Source: Mannheimia sp041807705
GTDB lineage: Bacteria > Pseudomonadota > Gammaproteobacteria > Enterobacterales > Pasteurellaceae
Assembly: GCF_041807705.1 (NCBI RefSeq)
Contig: NZ_JBGTYY010000004.1
Coordinates: 1-64,000, forward strand
Direction: 5' to 3'
DNA: 64,000 nucleotides
The notes beneath the pieces were generated by a model, which was given only the letters and a program-made list of their open reading frames with translations, was not told the origin of the DNA and ran no database searches. Both the position numbers and the translations under genes were made by a program. Below, in pieces: positions 1-6,069 of this stretch (its first letter is position 1; every line of letters starts with the position of its first letter).

Positions 1-195
1 AAACCATATCAATGGCATTGAAAATTTTTGGAATCAAGCGAAGCGAGTACTCCGAAAATATAACGGAATTAACCGAAAAAATTTCCCTTTATTCTTGAAG
101 GAATGTGAATTCCGGTTTAACTTTGATACACCAAAAGAACAGCTCAAAACGTTGCGAAAATGGTGTGAGATTTAGGGCTAATCTACTACAGCCCC
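1..195 (+). mobile_element. right end of an IS1595-family (IS1016-like) insertion sequence
   Basis: The element enters from the left edge and carries the end of a transposase frame. The 21 bases from 175 to 195 (gggctaatct then actacagcccc, overlapping by one base) read on the reverse strand as a GGGGCTGT...TAGCCC end, which matches my recollection of the IS1016 terminal repeat. The left end and any target duplication lie outside or cannot be tested here. The transposase stop codon touches the repeat, as is usual in these compact elements. Confidence 0.7.
2..175 (+). CDS. transposase C-terminal part (5' end outside window)
   Basis: The frame opens at base 2 and runs 57 codons to a TAG at 173-175. 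It begins with the residues NHINGIENFWNQAKR, the block in IS1016-type transposases that holds the last catalytic acidic residue of the DDE-like active site (the E of IENFW). The remainder, ending in LKTLRKWCEI, fits the C-terminus of this family. No stop or frameshift is visible in the visible part, so the gene may be intact upstream. The enzyme would act in cut-and-paste transposition of its own element. Confidence 0.75.
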   Translation, partial: NHINGIENFWNQAKRVLRKYNGINRKNFPLFLKECEFRFNFDTPKEQLKTLRKWCEI

Positions 196-254
196 TTATT
201 TTTTTATTCAACAAAAGACAAAATGGAAGGAAATAAACGAATAATTTTATAGAA

Positions 255-358
255 GTGATGACTGTGACGACTTAGTGACGACTTAAAAAGAAGTCATCAC
301 TATATTAATATATTGATATATAAGGACTTTTTTGATTTTAGTGATGAGGTGATGACTT
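255..358. repeat. iteron-like GTGAYGACTT repeats
   Basis: Copies of GTGA(C/T)GACT(T) lie at 255-263, 264-273, 275-284, inverted at 291-300 (AAGTCATCAC), partial at 341-348 and full at 349-358. The AT-rich middle (301-340) has alternating ATAT runs. Clustered repeats beside an AT-rich tract resemble replication-initiator or repressor binding regions of plasmids and P4-like satellites. No initiator gene is in view, so the role is unproven. Confidence 0.55.
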
Positions 359-511
359 GTTTTAAAAAAATAATTTCCCCAAGCAAAAACAGATTGATAT
401 ATTATTAAAACATATAAGAACTACCCCATTTTTTTGATGTAACCAAAATTGTAACCACAATAATAAACACAATAGCAAATATCATTAAAAATCAATTGGT
501 TAATTCATTAT

Positions 512-532
512 TTCAAGTCTCGTCCAGCACCA
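512..532 (+). other. tRNA/tmRNA-like 3' end, possible att scar
   Basis: The bases TTCAAGTC at 512-519 match the T-loop consensus TTCRANYC, and the block ends in ACCA at 529-532, followed at once by a terminator. The acceptor part is two to three bases shorter than in a normal tRNA or tmRNA, and no matching 5' half exists upstream. It is therefore not a functional RNA gene. The best reading is a duplicated or degenerate 3' fragment left at the distal boundary of an integrated element. Confidence 0.4.
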
Positions 533-536
533 GCTA

Positions 537-573
537 AAAAGCCTTGAATAATAAAATTCAAGGCTTTTCTTTT
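537..573 (+). terminator. rho-independent terminator
   Basis: AAGCCTTGAAT (539-549) pairs with ATTCAAGGCTT (556-566) around a six-base loop, and CTTTTCTTTT follows. No complete gene precedes it on this strand. It is probably the original terminator of the RNA gene whose 3' fragment lies just upstream. Confidence 0.75.
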
Positions 574-660
574 CCCAAATACATATTTATTCCTTCAATT
601 TATATAGCTATCTCCCCTTGATACTTGATAAAGTCTTATCTTCTATAATAAATAAAACAA

Positions 661-690
661 AAGGACCAAGTCTTCCAACTTGATCCTTTA
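661..690 (-). terminator. gapA terminator
   Basis: AAAGGACCAAGT (661-672) and ACTTGATCCTTT (679-690) form a 12-bp stem with one mismatch. Read on the minus strand it is followed by TGTTTTATTT, so it ends the gapA transcript. Confidence 0.7.
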
Positions 691-708
691 AATTGATTAA
701 ATTAGCAA

Positions 709-1713
709 TTAGCCTTTGTAGTTATAAACGTGAGCTACTAAGTCTAATACTTTGTTTGAGTAACCAGTTTCGTTATCGTACCAAGATACTAATTTAACAA
801 ATGTATCTGTTAATGCGATACCTGCAGCTGCATCAAATACAGAAGTTTCTTTTGCACCGTTGAAGTCTGTTGAAACTACTGCATCTTCTGTGTAGCCTAA
901 AACACCTTTCATTTCGTTTTCTGAAGCACGTTTGATTTCAGCACAGATTTCAGCATAAGTTGCTGGTTTTTCTAAGTTTACTGTTAAATCTACAACAGAA
1001 ACGTTAGCTGTAGGAACACGGAAAGCCATACCAGTTAATTTACCGTTTAATGCTGGTAATACTTTGCCTACTGCTTTCGCTGCACCTGTTGATGAAGGAA
1101 TGATGTTTTGTGATGCACCACGACCACCACGCCAGTCTTTCGCTGATGGACCATCTACTGTTTTTTGTGTTGCAGTAGTTGCGTGAACTGTAGTCATTAA
1201 GCCTTCTTTAATACCAAATTTGTTGTGGATCACTTTCGCTAATGGAGCTAAGCAGTTTGTAGTACAAGAAGCGTTAGAAACGATGTCTTGACCTGTATAA
1301 GCATCAAAGTTTACACCGTTTACGAACATAGGAGTTGCGTCTTTAGATGGACCTGTTAAAACAACTTTTTTCGCACCAGCTGTGATGTGTTTACGAGCAG
1401 TTTCATCATCTAAGAATAAGCCAGTTGCTTCAACTGCGATATCAACACCGATCTCGTCCCATTTTAAGTTAGCCGGATCACGCTCAGCAGTTACACGGAT
1501 TGCTTTACCGTTTACTACTAATTGACCGTCTTTAACTTCAACAGTGCCGTCAAAACGACCGTGTGTTGAGTCATATTTAAGCATATATGCCATATAATCA
1601 ACATCAATTAAGTCGTTAATACCCACAACTTCGATATCATCACGTTGTTGTGCAGCACGGAATACGATACGACCGATACGACCGAAGCCGTTAATACCAA
1701 TTTTAATTGCCAT
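709..1713 (-). CDS. gapA: glyceraldehyde-3-phosphate dehydrogenase
   Basis: Glycolytic cytoplasmic enzyme that oxidises and phosphorylates glyceraldehyde 3-phosphate to 1,3-bisphosphoglycerate with NAD+. The 334-residue protein has the normal family length. The N-terminal Rossmann segment GINGFGRIGR is at residues 7-16 and the catalytic-cysteine block SNASCTTNCLAPL lies near residue 150. Substrate-binding stretches HATTATQKTVDGPS and SSTGAAKAVGK follow. The ATG at 1713 is preceded by a long AT-rich leader with a recognisable promoter. The gene stands alone with its own terminator at 661-690. Its codons (GGT, GTA, GAA rich) suit a highly expressed gene. Confidence 0.98.
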   Translation of the reverse strand: MAIKIGINGFGRIGRIVFRAAQQRDDIEVVGINDLIDVDYMAYMLKYDSTHGRFDGTVEVKDGQLVVNGKAIRVTAERDPANLKWDEIGVDIAVEATGLFLDDETARKHITAGAKKVVLTGPSKDATPMFVNGVNFDAYTGQDIVSNASCTTNCLAPLAKVIHNKFGIKEGLMTTVHATTATQKTVDGPSAKDWRGGRGASQNIIPSSTGAAKAVGKVLPALNGKLTGMAFRVPTANVSVVDLTVNLEKPATYAEICAEIKRASENEMKGVLGYTEDAVVSTDFNGAKETSVFDAAAGIALTDTFVKLVSWYDNETGYSNKVLDLVAHVYNYKG

Positions 1714-1778
1714 AGATTTTTCTACCTATATTAAAGTTAAACAAAATTTGTTCTTTATGTACTACTAAAGATGTAGGA

Positions 1779-1809
1779 ATTATAACACATCTTTTCACTT
1801 TCCTGACAA
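1779..1809 (-). promoter_or_regulatory. putative gapA promoter
   Basis: On the minus strand TTGTCA (1809-1804) and TATAAT (1784-1779) are separated by 19 bases. The -10 match is perfect but the spacer is longer than the 17-base optimum. The implied transcript start is about 60 bases before the gapA ATG. Confidence 0.5.
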
Positions 1810-1845
1810 GCTAAAAAGAACTTGCTCAATATAACAGATAATTTT

Positions 1846-1865
1846 TTTGTGATCTATGTCAAATT
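1846..1865. promoter_or_regulatory. candidate CRP site between gapA and msrB
   Basis: TGTGA at 1848-1852, six bases, then TCAAA at 1859-1863 matches the CRP consensus TGTGA-N6-TCACA at eight of ten positions. It lies about 40 bp upstream of the gapA -35 element and 75 bp before the msrB start, so either or both genes could be affected. Confidence 0.4.
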
Positions 1866-1936
1866 TTGAAATTTATGGCGATTTATCACACAAAAAAAAG
1901 CTACAATATTTCTATTTAATTTTAGGAGAAATATTA

Positions 1937-2332
1937 ATGATTAAGCCGATTTCTGCTCTAACAGAAAAACAAGTTGAGATTTTAATAAATCACGGTACAG
2001 AACGCCCTTTCACAGGCAAATTTTTAAATGAAAACCGTGTGGGAATTTATCGTTGTGCCAGATGTCATCACGAGCTTTTCCATTCTGATACTAAATTTGA
2101 TGCAGGTTGTGGTTGGCCGAGTTTTTATGAAACAGTATCCGACACATCGTTACGCTATTTAGATGATTATAGCTTAGGTATGCATAGGACAGAGATCCGT
2201 TGCGGTAATTGTGATTCGCATATGGGACACGTTTTCCCTGATGGCCCACCACCAACAGGATTACGTTTTTGCCTAAATTCTGTGGCATTAAATTTTAAGT
2301 GGACTGAAACAGGTGAGGAAATAGACGGCTAA
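1937..2332 (+). CDS. msrB: peptide methionine-(R)-S-oxide reductase
   Basis: Repairs oxidised methionine, reducing the R-sulfoxide, probably with thioredoxin. The 131-residue product has the MsrB zinc site formed by CARC (residues 37-40) and CGNC, and the catalytic cysteine in RFCLNSVAL near the end. GHVFPDGPPPTGLR is also typical. I chose the ATG at 1937 because AGGAGA (1924-1929) stands at good spacing. The reading frame stays open to 1856, but those extra 27 residues are not MsrB-like and start inside the CRP candidate. This is a stand-alone MsrB without a fused MsrA domain. An inverted uptake-signal pair follows as terminator. Confidence 0.95.
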   Translation: MIKPISALTEKQVEILINHGTERPFTGKFLNENRVGIYRCARCHHELFHSDTKFDAGCGWPSFYETVSDTSLRYLDDYSLGMHRTEIRCGNCDSHMGHVFPDGPPPTGLRFCLNSVALNFKWTETGEEIDG

Positions 2333-2342
2333 GGTTCGTGAT

Positions 2343-2403
2343 ACAAGCGGTTAATTCTGGATAAAAAATTTGCAAAAAATTATCCAAATTTAACCGCTTG
2401 TTT
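2343..2403. terminator. inverted uptake-signal pair, probable terminator
   Basis: ACAAGCGGTTAA (2343-2354) is mirrored by TTTAACCGCTTGT ending at 2401, with TTT following. Paired inverted uptake signals just after a stop codon commonly serve as terminators in Pasteurellaceae. Confidence 0.6.
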
Positions 2404-2418
2404 AACTGGCGATAAAAT

Positions 2419-3273
2419 ATGAAAAAACGCTTACTACTATTAATACTCACTTTATTAGGGAGTGCTTTATTTTTGAATTACAGAAGTCTAACCATTTACA
2501 CGCCCCCCAAAGTTATTTTTCAAGATTATAAGAAAAGTATCTTTAAAGAAATGGAGTTTTCTTATTATTGGCACTGCTATCAAAATACTGGCGTTACACC
2601 TGCCCCGAATAAACATTTTCAGTTACTCAATTGGAATATTCATAAAGGCAAAGATCCAAGCTGGCAAGAAGATCTAAAAAAATTCGCTAAGAAAAAAGAT
2701 TTTGTGCTATTACAAGAAGCCACTTCTGGGCAACAAATTTCAGACTTACTTTCACAATTTGAAAGTTCTTTGCATATTTTTGCTTTTCAGTACCAACAAC
2801 AAAAATCAGGCATTCTCAATTTAAGTCGCTTAGATGCTGATCGTTATTGCTTAAATGGCTCTCAAGAGCCGCTGCTTAGATTACCTAAATTGATGTCTGC
2901 AATGCGTTTTCCATTTGAGAATGGCAAATCTTTGCTGGTCATTAATGTCCATTTAATTAATTTTGACTGGACGAGCCATAGCTATCAGAAGCAATTAGAT
3001 GGTTTAAAAGAGCTTATTCAACAACATCAAGGTGCGGTCATTTTAGCGGGCGATTTTAATACTTGGAATGAAAAACGCAAAAAAAAGCTATTTGAATTAA
3101 CTGATAAATTGCAACTAACCGAAGTGCAACTTAGCCTAGATGCTCGAACCAAAGCGTTCGGTTATCCGCTAGATTATATTTTTACAAGGGATATTATTGT
3201 GCATTCTGCAACAAGCTATGCCGTGAGAAGCTCCGACCACAATCCACTTGAACTCGATTTTTCACTAAAATAG
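2419..3273 (+). CDS. exported endonuclease/exonuclease/phosphatase-family protein (YafD-like)
   Basis: The 284-residue protein has a hydrophobic N-terminus (residues 4-20, LLLLILTLLGSALFL) that should act as a signal anchor or signal peptide, so the catalytic part faces the periplasm. The EEP-fold motifs appear in order: LNWNIHKG (about 70), LLQEA (about 98), INVHLIN (about 175), AGDFNTW (about 212) and SSDHNPL near the C-terminus. Such enzymes hydrolyse phosphodiester or phosphate-ester bonds using a metal. The actual substrate cannot be read from sequence. It resembles E. coli YafD in layout. It sits just upstream of the cardiolipin synthase gene, 29 bp away, and may be cotranscribed with it. 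Confidence 0.85.
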   Translation: MKKRLLLLILTLLGSALFLNYRSLTIYTPPKVIFQDYKKSIFKEMEFSYYWHCYQNTGVTPAPNKHFQLLNWNIHKGKDPSWQEDLKKFAKKKDFVLLQEATSGQQISDLLSQFESSLHIFAFQYQQQKSGILNLSRLDADRYCLNGSQEPLLRLPKLMSAMRFPFENGKSLLVINVHLINFDWTSHSYQKQLDGLKELIQQHQGAVILAGDFNTWNEKRKKKLFELTDKLQLTEVQLSLDARTKAFGYPLDYIFTRDIIVHSATSYAVRSSDHNPLELDFSLK

Positions 3274-3302
3274 TATTAAACCATTTTGATAAGGACTATC
3301 TT

Positions 3303-4784
3303 ATGCCGTTTTCTTTTACTTGGAGTGGACTCTTACTCACCATTAACTTTCTGATTGTGCTGGTATTCGCCACCAGAGTGTTATATACCCAGCGTAATAT
3401 CGGTGCAGCAATTGCGTGGATCATTATTCTTTTCGTTTTACCTGTAGGCGGAATTGTTCTTTATCTATTGATCGGCGAGCCTCGTGTCAGCAAACGTCGT
3501 CTTGCTCGAACAAAAAAAATGATTAAGTTCTACGATGAATTTGCAGAAGAATATTTCCCTAGTGAGCATTTTAATCCTGATGATCAAATTCCATCTGCTT
3601 TTCGTGGTATTGAACGAATGGCAGAGAAAACCACTCGCTTAGGTGCAAGTGCTAATAATAGTATGAAGTTGCTCAGTACCACAGAGGATATTTTGCATTC
3701 TATGATTGAGGATATTGAGCAAGCACAATACAGCTGCCTACTTGCCTTTTATATTGTAGAACCTGAAGGCAAAATTAATCCGCTGTTAGAAGCAATAAAA
3801 GCAGCTGCAGAACGTGGTGTGCATTGCGTGATTCTCGCTGATGATGTAGGAAGTGGACCTTTCTTCAAAAGTGAATGGCGAGCAAAGCTAGAGCAAGTCG
3901 GTGTATTTATTCAAACTTCCCTGCCTGTTGGGATTATGCAAACGATTTACGGACGTAATGATTTACGTAACCACCGTAAAATTTTAGTTATTGACTACCA
4001 AATTGGTTATACGGGAAGTTTTAACTTAATCGACCCTGTATTATTTCGAAAAGATATTGGTATTGGCAGATGGTTTGATGTAATGATGCGTTGCACTGGT
4101 CCTGTTGTGCTTGAAATGGCAGCTGTTCTCTACGCCGATATTGCCGTAGAAGATGATAAAAACCTGCAAAAAGTAAAAGATTTCTTAAATCAACAGGCAC
4201 AGAAACACAATGGCTTAACCCCTCCTAAAGCGGGCAATGTGATTGCACAGGTAATTCCTTCAGCTCCTGAGCAAGAAGAAAGCATTATTTATGAGACTAT
4301 TTTATGTGCAATCCACCTTGCAACCAAACGTATCGTGATTACCACGCCATACTTTGTGCCAAATGAGCCTTTACTGTTAGCTCTGACTACTGCCGCACGC
4401 CGTGGGGTTGATGTTACCTTAATTTTGCCAAGAAAAAATGATTCCCGAATGGTGCATTATGCCTCAAGAGCTTATTTCCCGCTGTTACTCAAAAACAATG
4501 TAAAAATTGCTCGCTTCGATCAAGGTATGCTCCATACCAAAACATTGGTGGTTGATGATGAGTTCAGCCTCTTCGGCACGGTAAATATGGATATGCGAAG
4601 TTTCTTCCTAAATTTGGAAATCAGCCTCGCAATTTATGATAAAGAGATGACGAAAGAGATCGCTCAACTTCAGCAAAAATACTTAGCACAAAGTGAATTA
4701 ATTACCCCGAAAGGCTGGCGTTATCGTATCAAATTGTGGGGATTAGTCGAAAACATTGTTAAATTGATGAGCCCACTACTCTAA
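3303..4784 (+). CDS. cls: cardiolipin synthase
   Basis: Membrane enzyme that joins two phosphatidylglycerol molecules into cardiolipin plus glycerol. The 493-residue protein begins with two membrane segments (about residues 5-22 and 34-56; IAWIIILFVLPVGGIVLYLL), the second followed by IGEPR. Two phospholipase-D catalytic motifs are visible: HRKILVIDYQIGYTGSFN (about 224-241) and HTKTLVVDDEFSLFGTVN (about 402-419), the hallmark of bacterial Cls. AAGGAC lies before the ATG. Both HKD motifs keep H, K and D, so it should be active. Whether it is orthologous to ClsA or a paralogue is not settled; length and N-terminal anchors favour ClsA. Confidence 0.93.
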   Translation: MPFSFTWSGLLLTINFLIVLVFATRVLYTQRNIGAAIAWIIILFVLPVGGIVLYLLIGEPRVSKRRLARTKKMIKFYDEFAEEYFPSEHFNPDDQIPSAFRGIERMAEKTTRLGASANNSMKLLSTTEDILHSMIEDIEQAQYSCLLAFYIVEPEGKINPLLEAIKAAAERGVHCVILADDVGSGPFFKSEWRAKLEQVGVFIQTSLPVGIMQTIYGRNDLRNHRKILVIDYQIGYTGSFNLIDPVLFRKDIGIGRWFDVMMRCTGPVVLEMAAVLYADIAVEDDKNLQKVKDFLNQQAQKHNGLTPPKAGNVIAQVIPSAPEQEESIIYETILCAIHLATKRIVITTPYFVPNEPLLLALTTAARRGVDVTLILPRKNDSRMVHYASRAYFPLLLKNNVKIARFDQGMLHTKTLVVDDEFSLFGTVNMDMRSFFLNLEISLAIYDKEMTKEIAQLQQKYLAQSELITPKGWRYRIKLWGLVENIVKLMSPLL

Positions 4785-4795
4785 AAAAACTAAAC

Positions 4796-4877
4796 ACAAG
4801 CGGTCAAAATCAGGAAATTTTTTGAATTTCGACATATTGGACAAAATTCAAAAAATACTCTAAATATGACCGCTTGC
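4796..4877. repeat. inverted uptake-signal pair after cls / at rhuM end
   Basis: ACAAGCGGTCA (4796-4806) and GACCGCTTGC (4868-4877) face each other, separated by about 60 bases that themselves contain inverted GAAATTTTTTGAATTTC-like sequence. The right copy lies inside the last codons of rhuM, so the pair serves the two converging genes. Confidence 0.55.
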
Positions 4878-5885
4878 ATTATACTTACCAAGTTTCTCTT
4901 TTAGGAGTTTGTCAAAATCACTTTCAAAGGTTTTATCTTGAATGACTCGATATTTTTCAAACTCTGTTTCGGTATAGAGTTTTGCTTCATCAAAACTAAT
5001 TTTTCCCTTACCATCTAAGAGAGGCAAATCATCAGCATTTAAGAATATATCTAATCGTTTCGCCCAATCTTCCATTGTCATTGGAATTTGGCGTCTTGCC
5101 CTACGCTCTGCCAAATCCAAAAATGCGTTCACGATCGAACCTAAATCTTTTAGCTCATCATTATTTAAATAATTTTTGGCAACAGACACATCACTTTTTA
5201 AAATTTTCCCCTCTGGTGATTTCGCCCAAGTGGTTAATCCCATATTGGGCTTGCTACTATTAGCTCGTTCCATAATTAGCTCAGCAGCCGTATGCTGATG
5301 AATGGCATAATGTAACTTGTTTTGTACTGTAGCAAAAAAGGCTTTTGTTGTAGGTGCATTTTTATTGTAATCAACGGAGGTTGCATAAATATCGGTAATT
5401 TTCTGATAAAAACGGCGTTCAGAAAGGCGGATTTCTCGAATTTCTTCTAATAGCTGTTCAAAATAATCTTCTCCTAAAAAAGTCCCATTTTCCATACGCT
5501 TACGATCTAACACATATCCCTTTTGAGAAAACTCTCGCAAAATTTGTGTTGCCCATTGACGGAATTGAGTTGCACGGATGGAATTAACCCGATAACCCAC
5601 TGAGATAACAGCATCAAGATTGTAATGTTTGGTGTTGTAATTTTTACCATCTGCGGCAGTTGCCGAGAAAATCTCGGTAACTGAAAAAGGATCTAACTCT
5701 CCTTCTTTAAAGATATTTTTGAGATGTAAAGATACATTATCGCTCGAACATTCAAACAATTCAGCTATACGTTTCTGAGTAAGCCAAATTTCGCCATTTT
5801 CATATCGAACTTCAATACTCTGCTCACCTGTTTGATTGGTAAAAATCAAAAATTCAGCAGTGCTATTACGGATAAGTTTAGTCAT
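4860..5885 (-). CDS. rhuM: RhuM-family protein
   Basis: The 341-residue product belongs to the RhuM family, named from a Salmonella pathogenicity island gene and often found near phages, restriction genes and islands; biochemical function is unknown. The N-terminal part (about residues 20-110) contains IWLTQKRIAELFECSSDNVSLHLKNI in two overlapping pieces, which looks like a winged helix-turn-helix. SVGYRVNSIRATQFRQWATQ near residue 110 is the family signature. I start it at 5885 because GAGG lies seven bases before that ATG, while upstream in-frame starts lack a binding site. It is flanked by inverted uptake-signal pairs and has no phage neighbours here, so it looks like a lone acquired gene. 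Confidence 0.85.
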   Translation of the reverse strand: MTKLIRNSTAEFLIFTNQTGEQSIEVRYENGEIWLTQKRIAELFECSSDNVSLHLKNIFKEGELDPFSVTEIFSATAADGKNYNTKHYNLDAVISVGYRVNSIRATQFRQWATQILREFSQKGYVLDRKRMENGTFLGEDYFEQLLEEIREIRLSERRFYQKITDIYATSVDYNKNAPTTKAFFATVQNKLHYAIHQHTAAELIMERANSSKPNMGLTTWAKSPEGKILKSDVSVAKNYLNNDELKDLGSIVNAFLDLAERRARRQIPMTMEDWAKRLDIFLNADDLPLLDGKGKISFDEAKLYTETEFEKYRVIQDKTFESDFDKLLKEKLGKYNASGHI

Positions 5886-5991
5886 TATTTTTCCTCGCAA
5901 AATTTTAATCAATTCTACTGTTTAGAATGCTCTTGTCTAACAAGAAAATTAAAATTTTCGATGCAGTTCACAAAATTTCTAGATACGAATA

Positions 5992-6056
5992 ACAAGCGGT
6001 CATATTTCTTCCAAATTTTGCAAATTGCAAAAAATTCTAAAAATATGACCGCTTGT
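5992..6056. terminator. inverted uptake-signal hairpin between rhuM and uvrA
   Basis: ACAAGCGGTCATATTT (5992-6007) is perfectly mirrored by AAATATGACCGCTTGT (6041-6056). It follows the uvrA stop on the minus strand and precedes rhuM, so it most likely ends uvrA. Confidence 0.65.
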
Positions 6057-6069
6057 AGCCTTATTGGAA

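Larger units (their letters stand above)
196..708. other. gene-free AT-rich stretch, likely distal end of an integrated element
   Basis: No convincing coding frame is visible. The stretch holds iteron-like GTGAYGACTT repeats (255-358), two GTAACCA copies 12 bases apart (439-445 and 451-457) that could be integrase arm sites, a tRNA/tmRNA-like 3' end (512-532), a terminator on the plus strand (537-573) and the gapA terminator (661-690). The order of repeats, arm-like sites, RNA-gene 3' fragment and terminator is what the distal boundary of an element integrated at an RNA gene would look like. That reading is inference. Confidence 0.5.

Noticed and set aside
255..358. CRISPR array
   Set aside because: Units are ten bases with irregular, mostly absent spacers and mixed orientation; no cas gene is present.
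512..532. Functional tRNA gene
   Set aside because: Only the T-loop and 3' end are present, the acceptor is too short and no 5' half exists.
1856..1936. Longer msrB start
   Set aside because: The extra residues are not MsrB-like, overlap a CRP candidate, and lack the ribosome-binding site that stands before 1937.
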